Shown here: piece by piece, positions 1 through 7,688 of the stretch
Layout of the letters: the number at the start of each line of letters is the position of its first letter
Position numbering within the stretch: the first letter of the stretch is position 1
Assembly: GCA_964434345.1 (NCBI GenBank)
Contig: CAYSUY010000039.1
Coordinates: 1-25,607, forward strand
Source: CAIOSQ01 sp964434345
Lineage (GTDB): Bacteria; Pseudomonadota; Alphaproteobacteria; CACIAM-22H2
Reading direction: 5' to 3'
Length of the DNA: 25,607 nt
Program-made: the position numbers and the translations under genes
Notes under the pieces: model-generated
Databases searched by the model: none
What the model saw: the letters and a program-made list of their open reading frames with translations, nothing else
What the model was told of the DNA's origin: nothing

Positions 1-1127
1 TGAGCTACGAGCTCTCGGTCGTGCCGATGTTCATCCTGATGGGCAGCTTCATCGCGCGGTCCGGGATCGCGTCAGATCTCTATGCCGCCTGCAACGGTTT
101 CGTCGGGCATCGACGTGGCGGGCTCGCCATGGCAACTGTGCTGGCCTGTGGCGGCTTCGCTGCCGTCTGCGGCTCGGCGATCGCGACCGCGGCGACCTTC
201 GCCAAGGTCTCTTATCCGTCGATGCTCCGTTATGGATACCACAAGGGGCTCGCGAGCGCGTCCATCTGCGCCGGCGGAACGCTGGGGATCCTGATCCCGC
301 CATCCGTGATCATGGTCATCTACGGAATCATGACCAGCACGGATATCGCGCGCCTGTTCATGGCCGGTGTGGTGCCCGGGATCCTCGCCGTGGCGCTGTA
401 CGCGGCGACGATCCGGCTGATCGTCTGGCGCCGTCCGGAGGCGGGGCCTGCGGGAGCGCGCGTATCCTGGCCGGCGCGGCTTCGGCTGATCGCAAAGGTC
501 GGCCCTGTCGTGGCCCTGTTCGCGCTGGTGATGGGGGGGCTCTATGCTGGCGCCTTCACGGCGACGGAGGCCTCGGGCATCGGTGCCTTCGGAGCTTTCG
601 TCTTTGCGTTGGCGCGGCGCAGCATGAGACCGCGCGACTTCCTCGATTGTGCCGTCGAGACGGCGCGATTGACCGCGACCCTGTTCCTGATCCTGATCGG
701 CGCGCTCGTGTTCTCGAACCTGATGAACTTCATCCGCTTCCCGGCGGCGCTTCAGGATCTGGTCACCGGGATCGGGGTCGGCCGTTACACCGTGGTGGCC
801 GCGATCTGCGCACTCTACGTGGTGCTCGGCACGTTCTTCGAGGAACTCTCGATGATCCTGCTGACCGTTCCGATCTTCTTTCCGATCGTCAAGTCGCTGG
901 GATTCGATCCCATCTGGTTCGGCATCGTCATCGTCATGGTGGTCGAACTCGGCCTGATCAGCCCTCCGGTCGGCATGAACCTCTTCGTCGTCCAGTCGAC
1001 CTTAGGCCTGCCGTCGGGTTTGCTGTTCCGCTGGATCACGCCCTTCGTCGTGGCGGATATCCTGCGACTGGCGCTGATCGTCGCGTTTCCAGCGATCGCC
1101 TTGACCTTGCCGCGGCTGATGAACTGA
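1..1127 (+). CDS. dctM: TRAP transporter large permease (DctM family), 5'-truncated
   Basis: This is the large membrane subunit of a tripartite ATP-independent periplasmic (TRAP) transporter, which imports organic acids with a sodium gradient. The reading frame is open from base 3, so the gene starts outside the window. About 375 residues are present, and roughly 50 N-terminal residues appear to be missing against the usual 425-435. Visible hallmarks are the early PMFILMGSF segment, the glycine/alanine-rich helix around 'CGGFAAVCGSAIATAATF', the 'GTLGILIPPSVIMVIYG' loop and the late 'ELGLISPPVGMNLFVV' motif, with about ten hydrophobic segments. The binding protein (DctP) and small permease (DctQ) would lie upstream and cannot be seen. 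The substrate cannot be deduced. The family call is secure. Confidence 0.95.
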   Translation, partial: SYELSVVPMFILMGSFIARSGIASDLYAACNGFVGHRRGGLAMATVLACGGFAAVCGSAIATAATFAKVSYPSMLRYGYHKGLASASICAGGTLGILIPPSVIMVIYGIMTSTDIARLFMAGVVPGILAVALYAATIRLIVWRRPEAGPAGARVSWPARLRLIAKVGPVVALFALVMGGLYAGAFTATEASGIGAFGAFVFALARRSMRPRDFLDCAVETARLTATLFLILIGALVFSNLMNFIRFPAALQDLVTGIGVGRYTVVAAICALYVVLGTFFEELSMILLTVPIFFPIVKSLGFDPIWFGIVIVMVVELGLISPPVGMNLFVVQSTLGLPSGLLFRWITPFVVADILRLALIVAFPAIALTLPRLMN

Positions 1128-1128
1128 C

Positions 1129-1141
1129 GCGGGGTGCCCGC
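1129..1141. terminator. Short GC hairpin between convergent genes
   Basis: A perfect 5-bp stem (GCGGG / CCCGC) with a 3-nt loop lies between the convergent stops of the TRAP permease and speE. There is no U-tract on either strand, so it is at best a weak bidirectional terminator. Confidence 0.25.
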
Positions 1142-1145
1142 CGCT

Positions 1146-2030
1146 TCAGCGGATGTGGGGCAGGACGAAGGCGGGCAGCGCGAAGGCCGCGTTGTGGATC
1201 GCCGGCGTGTAGTAGCGTGTACGTGTCAGGCCTGCCGCTGCCACGCGCCGCGCAATCGTCGCGGCCGGGATATTGCGCAGGCGCGGATTGTCCGACGCCC
1301 AGCCCAACGTCATGAGCCCGCCGTAATAGGACGGGACCGCGGCGACGTAGAAACCCACGTCCTTGAAGCTCTTGCGGCGGCGGCGATAGGTCATCGTGAC
1401 CTCGTCGGCCTGCATGAATGGAACGCCGTTCTGATTGACGAGGATCCCGCCGGGCGAAAGCACGCGATGGCAGTCGCGGTAGAAGCGCTCCGTGAACAGC
1501 ACCTCTCCCGGGCCCATCGGATCGGTGGAATCGACGATGACCACATCGAAGCGCTCGTCGGTCTCGGCGACGAAGCGCGCGCCGTCCGCGATGACCAGAT
1601 TGGCACGTCGGTCGCGAAAGGCCCGCTTGGGGATGCTCGGCATGTATTCCAGGCACATGTCGACGACGGCACGGTCTATCTCGACCATGGTCACATGTTC
1701 GATCGACTTGTGCCGCAGCGCCTCACGCAGGATCCCGCCATCGCCGCCCCCCACGATCAGCACGCGTCTGGCGCGGCCATGCGCGATGATCGGCATATGC
1801 GCCATCATCTCGTGGTAGACGAATTCGTCGCGCTCGGTGACCTGGATGATCGAATCGAGCGCGAGCACGCGGCCGTAGGTCGGCGTCTCGAAGATGATCA
1901 GGTCCTGGTGCTCGGTCTGCTCGCGGAACAGCACCTTCGTGATCTCGAAGGTCTGCCGTACATGCGGAAAGAGCTTTTCCTGGAACCAGTCACCGGAACC
2001 GAGGCCGGCGGGCGCCGGCCCCGTGCTCAC
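1146..2030 (-). CDS. speE: Polyamine aminopropyltransferase (spermidine synthase)
   Basis: It transfers the aminopropyl group of decarboxylated S-adenosylmethionine to putrescine, giving spermidine and methylthioadenosine, in the cytoplasm. The 294-residue product has the usual family length. The substrate-gate and nucleotide-binding region carries VLIVGGGDGG (about residues 91-99), the acidic VEID that holds the aminopropyl donor follows, and the catalytic VDSTDPMGP motif is at 166-174. The start is GTG. The GTGA sequence at 2030-2027 overlaps the speD stop codon by 4 nt, which indicates translational coupling and fixes the start even though no good Shine-Dalgarno sequence is visible. Together with SpeD it forms a complete two-step route from SAM plus putrescine to spermidine. 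Closely related aminopropyltransferases such as thermospermine synthase cannot be excluded from sequence alone. Confidence 0.95.
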   Translation of the reverse strand: MSTGPAPAGLGSGDWFQEKLFPHVRQTFEITKVLFREQTEHQDLIIFETPTYGRVLALDSIIQVTERDEFVYHEMMAHMPIIAHGRARRVLIVGGGDGGILREALRHKSIEHVTMVEIDRAVVDMCLEYMPSIPKRAFRDRRANLVIADGARFVAETDERFDVVIVDSTDPMGPGEVLFTERFYRDCHRVLSPGGILVNQNGVPFMQADEVTMTYRRRRKSFKDVGFYVAAVPSYYGGLMTLGWASDNPRLRNIPAATIARRVAAAGLTRTRYYTPAIHNAAFALPAFVLPHIR

Positions 2031-2569
2031 GCCAGGACCCCGCGCTTCTGCTCGGACACCTGGATGGTGCCGGGCTGGAAGGCCTGGCGCAGGACCGGGA
2101 TCGATTTATACGGATCCGCAGCGCCGCACATAAACAGGTCGAGTGCGGCATAACCGCGCTCCGGCCATGTGTGGATCGAGATGTGGCTCTCGGCCAGGAC
2201 CGCGACGCCGGAGAGGCCGGCGCCCGGGCCGAAATGATGAAGATGGATGTGCAGGAGGGTGGCGCCAGAAACCTCGACGCATTCACGCAAGGCACGATCC
2301 GTCAGGTCCAGATCGCCAAGATTGGTCGCGTTCCAGAGTTCGACCAGAAGATGGACGCCGGCAAACTTGATGCCGTTGCGCTCGATGAAATGGTCTTTTT
2401 CGACGATGTCCCCGGCCATCTGGTCGCCGGAAATATGATGTGCGGCCGCCTGCGCGGGCGCGGAGATAGGCTGCATCGGCAGAGCCTCCGCCGTTCCGGC
2501 GGATTGCGCCGTCGGGGACTCGCCGCGACGACCACCAGGGAGCACTCCCAGCTTCGTGACCTTGCCCAT
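2027..2569 (-). CDS. speD: S-adenosylmethionine decarboxylase proenzyme
   Basis: It makes decarboxylated SAM, the aminopropyl donor for SpeE. The proenzyme self-cleaves at a serine to form a pyruvoyl cofactor. The cleavage motif ESHISIHTWPE is clear (cleavage before Ser128 in the 180-residue product), and the downstream DLFMCG motif provides the conserved cysteine. This is the short bacterial type 1b architecture, but it has about 55-60 extra N-terminal residues rich in Gly, Ala, Pro and Ser before the core begins near 'IKFAGVHLLVEL'. The start chosen is ATG at 2569 (MGKVTKLG). A TTG at 2641 would extend the frame, but it lies inside the leader hairpin. The SD-like GGAGG (2588-2584) is 14 nt from this ATG, which is long, and a minicistron sits between them. 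Confidence 0.93.
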   Translation of the reverse strand: MGKVTKLGVLPGGRRGESPTAQSAGTAEALPMQPISAPAQAAAHHISGDQMAGDIVEKDHFIERNGIKFAGVHLLVELWNATNLGDLDLTDRALRECVEVSGATLLHIHLHHFGPGAGLSGVAVLAESHISIHTWPERGYAALDLFMCGAADPYKSIPVLRQAFQPGTIQVSEQKRGVLA

Positions 2570-2571
2570 CT

Positions 2572-2583
2572 CTAGTCCATCAT
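2572..2583 (-). promoter_or_regulatory. Minicistron AUG-AUG-GAC-UAG at the speD ribosome binding site
   Basis: Immediately after the SD-like GGAGG (2588-2584) come two tandem ATG codons, GAC and a TAG stop that ends 2 nt before the speD ATG, in a different frame. The second ATG is 3 nt and the first 0 nt from the SD. The speD ATG is 14 nt away. A ribosome could start on the minicistron and re-initiate at speD, or the SD could simply serve speD with long spacing. This is seen directly in the sequence; its function is inferred. Confidence 0.35.
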
Positions 2584-2610
2584 CCTCCAGGAGTCGCCGG
2601 TGACGGCAAC

Positions 2611-2668
2611 GCAGTTTTCGGGAGGGGTCTTTTGGGACCAACCCCCCTGGGATGCAAGCGAAAACTGC
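2611..2668 (-). promoter_or_regulatory. Structured 5' leader of speD (candidate cis-regulatory RNA)
   Basis: On the minus strand the arms GCAGTTTTCG (2668-2659) and CGAAAACTGC (2620-2611) form a perfect 10-bp stem. Enclosed within it is a second hairpin, built from GGTC / GACC around the loop CCAAAA and extended by a G-run facing a CCTCC-type run. A small GCCG-TCAC-CGGC hairpin follows toward the SD. The element fills most of the 128-nt gap between the acyl-CoA dehydrogenase stop and the speD start. It has no T-run after the stem, so it is not a typical intrinsic terminator. It does not match the SAM-II or SAM/SAH riboswitch cores that I know. Confidence 0.45.
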
Positions 2669-2697
2669 CCCCGGATCAGGCGCGCGCGGGGCGATGC

Positions 2698-4482
2698 TCA
2701 GACATCGTCGTCGTCGAGTCCATCGAGCGCGGCGCCGCCTGACGTCGCGGCATGGAGCAGTCCTGGCGCCTGGCTCAGCCAGTGATCGGCATAGAACCGC
2801 GCCGTCGTCAGCTTCCGCGTCGCGAAGGAATCGCTGTTCGAAGCGGCGATGCGGTCGAGTGCCGCCGCGGCACCGACCGCGAGCACGTGGCCGCCGGCCA
2901 CGAGGCCGAACAGCCGCAGATAGATCGACGCGCCCGCTGCCGCCTCGCGTGGTGCCGCGGCCTGCTGGGCGACCAGCGTCTCCGTGGCGCTACGCAGGGC
3001 TGCAGCGCCTTGCTTCAGGCGCATCGCGATCGCACGTGCCGGATCTTCCGGCCGAGCTGCGAGCGTCGCGGCGGTCGCGTCGATCTCGTCGAGCAGCGCG
3101 ATCGCCGCCGCGCCTCGGTCTCGGCCAAGCTTGCGGAACACGAGGTCGTTCGCCTGGATGCCGTTCGTGCCCTCGTAGATCGGCAGGATGCGCGCGTCGC
3201 GGTAGTGCTGGGCGGCGCCCGTGTCCTCGATGAATCCCATCCCGCCATGGATCTGAACGCCCATCGAGGCGATCTCGACACCGAGATCCGTGGCCCAGGA
3301 CTTAACGACGGGAATCAGAAGGTCGACGCGCGCCTGGTGCGCGGCCCGCGCGGCGGGATCGGGATGCTGGCGCGCGAGGTCGAGTTCGACGGCCGCGCTG
3401 TAGGTCAGACCGCGCGCAGCTTCGGTGCCGCTGCGCATGGTCAGAAGCATCCGGCGGATGTCGGGATGGCGCGCGATCGGCACGGGGGCGGAACTTGTGG
3501 CGCCGATTTCGCGACCCTGGACGCGATTCAGCGCATAGGCGCGCGCCTGCTGATAGGCCCGCTCGGCGATCGCGACACCCTGGAGACCGACGGCGAGACG
3601 CGCGTTGTTCATCATCGTGAACATGTATTCGAGGCCACGATTTTCCTCGCCGACAAGCTCGCCGATCGCACCGCCATCGTCGCCATAGGCCATGACGCAG
3701 GTCGGCGAGGCGTGGATGCCGAGCTTGTTCTCCAGGCTCACGACCCGCACGTCGTTGCGCGCGCCCGGGCGTCCATCCGGTCCGACAAGGAATTTCGGCA
3801 CGATGAACAGCGAGATGCCGCGCGATCCCGCAGGCGCATCGGGCGTACGCGCGAGTACCATGTGGATCACGTTCTCGGTCAGATCGTGATCGCCATAAGT
3901 GATGTAGATCTTCTGCCCGGTGATCCTGTAGCGATCGCCGTCTCGCACCGCACGCGTGCGCAGGGCGCCCACATCCGAACCCGCATGAGGCTCGGTCAGA
4001 TTCATCGTGCCGGTCCAGGTGCCGGCGATCATGTGGCGCAGGTAGGTCGCCTTCTGTGCCGCGCTGCCATGGGCCTGCAGCAGGTCGGTGGCGCCCGCGG
4101 TCAGCAACGGGCACAGCGCAAAGGAGAGGCTCGCGGATTCCCACATCTCGTGGACTGCGGTCGCCAGGGACCATGGAAGTGCCTGGCCGCCATGTTCCGG
4201 ATCGAAGGGCAGGGCGTTCCAGCCGCCCGCCACGAAGGCGTCGTAGGCGGCCTGCCAGCCCGGTGGCGTGCGAACGACACCATTGTCCAGCCGAGATCCG
4301 GTCCGATCGCCGACATGGTTGAGCGGCGCGATGCGATCGCGTGCGAGTTTGCCGGCCTCCGTCAGGATCTGTTCGATCGTCTCCGCGTCTATCGCCTCGG
4401 TACCGATGGCGCGAAGCCGGTCGATGCCCGCCATGGCTTCCAGGGCGAAGCGCATCTCCTCGAGGGGCGGCGCATAGCTCAT
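2698..4482 (-). CDS. Acyl-CoA dehydrogenase, DmdC-like subfamily
   Basis: This flavoprotein dehydrogenates an acyl-CoA at the alpha-beta bond and passes electrons to ETF. The 594-residue length, with a C-terminal extension beyond the usual 380, is typical of the subfamily that includes 3-methylmercaptopropionyl-CoA dehydrogenase (DmdC) and several long-chain FadE-like enzymes. In order: an N-terminal helical domain, the flavin/substrate segment MNLTEPHAGSDVGAL (about 160-174), the beta domain ending near 'GISLFIVPKF', the motif GVQIHGGMGFIED (about 408-420), and YEGTNGIQ with the likely catalytic Glu437. The ATG overlaps the stop of the upstream FAD oxidase by 1 nt (TGATG at 4484-4480), so the two are co-translated. 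The substrate is uncertain: DMSP-related, branched or aromatic acyl-CoA are all possible. Confidence 0.9.
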   Translation of the reverse strand: MSYAPPLEEMRFALEAMAGIDRLRAIGTEAIDAETIEQILTEAGKLARDRIAPLNHVGDRTGSRLDNGVVRTPPGWQAAYDAFVAGGWNALPFDPEHGGQALPWSLATAVHEMWESASLSFALCPLLTAGATDLLQAHGSAAQKATYLRHMIAGTWTGTMNLTEPHAGSDVGALRTRAVRDGDRYRITGQKIYITYGDHDLTENVIHMVLARTPDAPAGSRGISLFIVPKFLVGPDGRPGARNDVRVVSLENKLGIHASPTCVMAYGDDGGAIGELVGEENRGLEYMFTMMNNARLAVGLQGVAIAERAYQQARAYALNRVQGREIGATSSAPVPIARHPDIRRMLLTMRSGTEAARGLTYSAAVELDLARQHPDPAARAAHQARVDLLIPVVKSWATDLGVEIASMGVQIHGGMGFIEDTGAAQHYRDARILPIYEGTNGIQANDLVFRKLGRDRGAAAIALLDEIDATAATLAARPEDPARAIAMRLKQGAAALRSATETLVAQQAAAPREAAAGASIYLRLFGLVAGGHVLAVGAAAALDRIAASNSDSFATRKLTTARFYADHWLSQAPGLLHAATSGGAALDGLDDDDV

Positions 4483-5897
4483 CAGAGGACTTTCCCGGGA
4501 TTGAGGAGGTTCTGCGGATCCAGCGTGCGCTTGAGAAGGCGCATCGTCTCGAGGGCAAGGGACGGCTTGTAATGCGCGAGTTCGTCCCGTCGCAGCAGGC
4601 CGATCCCGTGCTCGGCCGAGATCGAGCCGCCCATGTCGACGACGATGTCGTGGACGACACGGTTCAGACGCGCCATCTCCTTGCTGAATCCGCTCGGGTC
4701 GCCGCCGCGCGGAGGCAGAAGGTTGAAATGAATGTTGCCGTCGCCGGCATGTCCGAATGCGACGATGCGGGCGTCGGGCAACGCCGCGCGGCAGGCGGGG
4801 ATCGCACGATCGAGGAATTCGGGTACGCGGCTGACGGTCACGGCGATGTCGTGGCGGATGGGCACGCCCTCGTGCTTCTGGGCTTCGGCCATGTCCTCGC
4901 GGATCTTCCAGAAGGCCTGACGCTGGGCGTGGCTTTCCGCGAGTACCGCGTCGATGACCAGGCCATCCTCCATGGCTTGGCCGAGGACGCGCTCGACCGC
5001 GTCACGCAACCCGGTGTTGCCTTCCGCCCCGAATGACTCCGTCAGGACATACCAGTCGTGGCGCTGCGCGAGCGGGTCGCTGTTGCCGGCGACGTTGGCA
5101 TAGACGAGATCCAGTATGCCGCGATCGATGAGTTCGAAGGCTGTCACCGCGTCGCCGGTTCCGGCACGCATGCGCGACAGGAGTTCGATCGCCGCGGACG
5201 GATCGCGCACCGCGATGAACGCGGTCTCGATGGCGCGCGGCCGCGGGTACAGCTTGAGCACGGCCGCCGTGATGATTCCAAGCGTACCTTCTGCACCGAT
5301 GAACAGATGCTTGAGGTCGTAGCCGGTATTGTCCTTGCGCAGTCCGGTAAGGCCGTTCCAGATCTCGCCATTCGGCAGTACGACTTCGAGCCCAAGGACG
5401 AGATCACGCGCCATGCCGTAGCGCAGCACCTGGATCCCTCCGGCGTTGGTCGAGAGATTGCCGCCGATCTGGCAGCTTCCCTCCGCAGCGAGGCTCAACG
5501 GGAAAAATCTGTCGGCGTCCTCCGCTGCCCTCTGGATGGCCTTCAGGACGCAGCCGGCCTCCACGGTGATCGTGAAGTCGAGCGCGTCGAGCCGGCGCAC
5601 GGCGTTCATCCGCTCGAGCGACAGAAGGATGCAGCGTGTATCTGCCGGCCTGGGAACCGACCCGCCGACGAGGCCCGTGTTGCCGCCTTGCGGTACGACC
5701 GCGATCCCTGCCTGCGCGCAGACCCGCATGCAGGCCGCGACCTCTGCCGTCGTCGCTGGCCGCGCCACAAGCAGGGCCGGGCCACGATAGGCGCCGCGCC
5801 AATCGACCAGATAGCGCGCCATCGCGCCGGGGTCCTCGACATGGCCCTTGGGCCCGAGGATCTCCTTGAGTTGGGCGATGGCATCGAGGTGGGTCAT
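4482..5897 (-). CDS. FAD-binding oxidoreductase, GlcD / D-2-hydroxyglutarate dehydrogenase-like
   Basis: This is a VAO-fold flavoenzyme that oxidises a D-2-hydroxy acid to the 2-oxo acid. The 471-residue product has the PP-loop PQGGNTGLVGGSVP for FAD pyrophosphate (about residues 71-84), an internal GAEGTLGIITAAVLKL segment, and the C-terminal FAD-oxidase domain with HAGDGNIHFNL and SAEHGIG, which supply the conserved histidines of the active site. The frame stays open upstream to 6326, but that part overlaps sua5. The ATG at 5897 (MTHLDAIAQL) starts the conserved domain and has AAGGGA upstream. Members of this family oxidise D-2-hydroxyglutarate, D-lactate or glycolate. Overlap with an ETF-type acyl-CoA dehydrogenase favours a D-2-hydroxyglutarate/ETF-linked enzyme, but this is an inference. 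Confidence 0.9.
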   Translation of the reverse strand: MTHLDAIAQLKEILGPKGHVEDPGAMARYLVDWRGAYRGPALLVARPATTAEVAACMRVCAQAGIAVVPQGGNTGLVGGSVPRPADTRCILLSLERMNAVRRLDALDFTITVEAGCVLKAIQRAAEDADRFFPLSLAAEGSCQIGGNLSTNAGGIQVLRYGMARDLVLGLEVVLPNGEIWNGLTGLRKDNTGYDLKHLFIGAEGTLGIITAAVLKLYPRPRAIETAFIAVRDPSAAIELLSRMRAGTGDAVTAFELIDRGILDLVYANVAGNSDPLAQRHDWYVLTESFGAEGNTGLRDAVERVLGQAMEDGLVIDAVLAESHAQRQAFWKIREDMAEAQKHEGVPIRHDIAVTVSRVPEFLDRAIPACRAALPDARIVAFGHAGDGNIHFNLLPPRGGDPSGFSKEMARLNRVVHDIVVDMGGSISAEHGIGLLRRDELAHYKPSLALETMRLLKRTLDPQNLLNPGKVL

Positions 5898-5943
5898 TCG
5901 GCGCTGTCCCTTGCGGACGAAGTTGGGGTGGCGAGCGGCGATG

Positions 5944-6912
5944 TTACCGGGGCGCGGCGGCCCTTTCGAGCCGATCGTTGATCGCGAGGCCGAGGCCGCG
6001 GCGCGGGATCGGCGCCACTGCGATCGCCGTGATGTCAGGGCGATCGAGCGACCTGAGCATCGCGAAAAGATTGGCCGCCGCCTCGACGAGGTCGCGCCGT
6101 GGACTGAGATCGAGGGCCTTGGCGTCGATCCCCGCCGGTATGCCGCCGAAGGCAAGAAACGCCTCGTCCGGGGCCGGATGACGGACCCCGAGCCTGACGC
6201 GGGCGCGGGGCGCGTAATGGCTCGCAAGCTGGCCGGGTGAGAGCCGGGCTCCATCCCCGGCCCCTGGATGAATGCGACGCAGCGTCTGGCCAAGAACGCG
6301 CTCGATCGCCGATTTCGCGATGCCACCCGGCCGGAGAAGCGCAGGCTTCGGCGATGTCAGGTCGACCACGGTGGACTCGACGCCGACCCGGCAAGGACCG
6401 CCGTCGAGGACGAGCGCGACGCGACGCCCGAGATCGCGCCGGACATGGGCTGCGCTCGTCGGGCTCACACGGCCCGACCGGTTGGCGCTCGGCGCGACGA
6501 CCGGCTTGCCGCAGGCGCGCAGCAGGGCCAGCGCCACGGGGTGATCGGGCACGCGGATCGCGAGAGACGGCAGGCCGGCCGAGGCGAGCCAGGACACCGG
6601 ACAGTCACGGCGACGCGGCAGCACGATCGTCAGCGGACCGGGCCAGAAGGCCTTGGCAAGCGCAAGGGCGCGGCCGTCGAAGCGCACCAGTCGTCGCGCG
6701 TCCCGCGTGGTCGGAACGTGCACGATCAGCGGATTGAAGCGCGGCCGCCCCTTGGCGGCGTAGATCGCCGCCACGGCTGCGTCGCTGGTCGCGTCGGCCC
6801 CGAGCCCGTAGACGGTCTCTGTCGGAAAGGCGACCAGCTCCCCTCGCCGCAGCAGCGTCGCGGCATGGTCGATCACGTTCTTTTCGAGGGGATGTTCCTG
6901 CGGTCTGCTCAT
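5944..6912 (-). CDS. tsaC: L-threonylcarbamoyladenylate synthase (Sua5/TsaC)
   Basis: It makes threonylcarbamoyl-AMP from threonine, bicarbonate and ATP, the first step of the t6A37 modification of ANN-decoding tRNAs. The 322 residues comprise an N-terminal YrdC-like domain (about 1-210), with VAFPTETVYGLGADA, the KGRPRFNPLIVHV phosphate-binding signature and PSANRSGRVSPT. A C-terminal Sua5 domain follows, entered by the linker SPGQLASHYAPRARV, so this is the two-domain Sua5 type rather than short TsaC. It ends 46 nt upstream of the FAD oxidase and is probably the first gene of the leftward operon. Its start faces parA across a 122-nt divergent region. Confidence 0.95.
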   Translation of the reverse strand: MSRPQEHPLEKNVIDHAATLLRRGELVAFPTETVYGLGADATSDAAVAAIYAAKGRPRFNPLIVHVPTTRDARRLVRFDGRALALAKAFWPGPLTIVLPRRRDCPVSWLASAGLPSLAIRVPDHPVALALLRACGKPVVAPSANRSGRVSPTSAAHVRRDLGRRVALVLDGGPCRVGVESTVVDLTSPKPALLRPGGIAKSAIERVLGQTLRRIHPGAGDGARLSPGQLASHYAPRARVRLGVRHPAPDEAFLAFGGIPAGIDAKALDLSPRRDLVEAAANLFAMLRSLDRPDITAIAVAPIPRRGLGLAINDRLERAAAPR

Positions 6913-7034
6913 GTCACGCCGCTTACCATGACGCGGCGCGGCTCCAAACCCCCATAAGCTGTGGGCGAGGGGCGGGACGCGGTCGTCCCGGGGATGGTAA
7001 CGTTGCGCCCAGGACGGATGGAACCGGAGTCGGT
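6913..7034. promoter_or_regulatory. Divergent intergenic region between sua5 and parA
   Basis: The region must hold both promoters, but no convincing -35/-10 pair stands out. It contains an 18-nt perfect hairpin (6973-6990, 7-bp stem CGGGACG/CGTCCCG, loop CGGT) and a 7-bp inverted pair TTACCAT (6923-6929) / ATGGTAA (6994-7000). Either could be an operator or could be chance in GC-rich DNA. Confidence 0.3.
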
Positions 7035-7682
7035 ATGGCGGCGATACTCACGCTGGCGCAGCGCAAGGGCGGCGCCGGCAAGACTACGCTTGCGATCCAC
7101 CTTGCCGTCGGCTGGCGGCAGGCGGGCCGTCGCGTCGCCATGATCGACGTCGATCCCCAAGGTTCATTGGCGCAATGGGCGGAATTGCGCCGGTCCGCCT
7201 TGGACAAGCCCGAGGAGGGGTTCTCCGTCACCGCGGTTTCCGGTTGGCGGCTTGTGCGTGAACTGGACCGCGCAAGGCGGGAAGCAGATTTCGTGATCGT
7301 CGATTCACCGCCCCATGCAGAGCTGGATTCCCGTGCCGCGATCCGCGCGGCGGATCTCGTCGTGGTGCCGGTGCAGCCATCGCCCCTCGATGCCTGGGCG
7401 ACGCGGGCGACGCTCGAGGCGGCGCGCGCCGAGAAGCGTCCCGCGCTTCTGGTCCTGAACCGCGTCGTTCCGCGCGCGCGCCTCACGCAGGACATCGTTG
7501 CGGAACTTGCGGCTGGCACGGCGCGTCTGGCGAAGTCGAGCGTCGGCAACCGCACGGCCTTCGCCGCCAGCATTGCCGCTGGAGCGGGGGTCGAGGACTA
7601 CGAGCCGGGCAGCGCGGCGGCGGGCGAGATGATCCATCTGCGTGCCGAGATCGAGGCGATCCTGGCCGAGCGTCGCGACTGA
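7035..7682 (+). CDS. Orphan ParA/MinD-family ATPase
   Basis: This is a cytoplasmic P-loop ATPase of the ParA/Soj class. The 215-residue protein starts almost directly with the deviant Walker A motif QRKGGAGKTT (signature Lys11, catalytic-loop Lys16), followed by MIDVDPQGS and Walker B FVIVDSPP. It lacks the N-terminal DNA-binding extension of plasmid ParA and resembles the short chromosomal ParA homologues that position protein cargo. There is no parB or parS-like palindrome nearby, so a partition role is not supported. GGAG lies 5 nt upstream of the ATG. The MFS gene follows after 6 nt and is probably co-transcribed. The cargo cannot be named. Confidence 0.85.
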   Translation: MAAILTLAQRKGGAGKTTLAIHLAVGWRQAGRRVAMIDVDPQGSLAQWAELRRSALDKPEEGFSVTAVSGWRLVRELDRARREADFVIVDSPPHAELDSRAAIRAADLVVVPVQPSPLDAWATRATLEAARAEKRPALLVLNRVVPRARLTQDIVAELAAGTARLAKSSVGNRTAFAASIAAGAGVEDYEPGSAAAGEMIHLRAEIEAILAERRD

Positions 7683-7688
7683 TCCGCG

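Noticed and set aside
1134..2153. A 339-codon plus-strand frame opposite speE
   Set aside because: A shadow frame: the minus-strand product has all spermidine synthase motifs and this one has none.
2752..4572. A 606-codon plus-strand frame opposite the acyl-CoA dehydrogenase
   Set aside because: It is complementary to a well-conserved gene, its translation has no recognisable motif, and it is best explained by codon-position GC bias.
5898..6326. Upstream extension of the FAD oxidase frame to 6326
   Set aside because: It overlaps the C-terminal domain of sua5, its residues do not resemble the family, and the ATG at 5897 has a suitable RBS and domain start.
7035..7682. Chromosome partition locus
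   Set aside because: No ParB gene or parS-like palindrome is visible, so the ParA-type ATPase is treated as an orphan.
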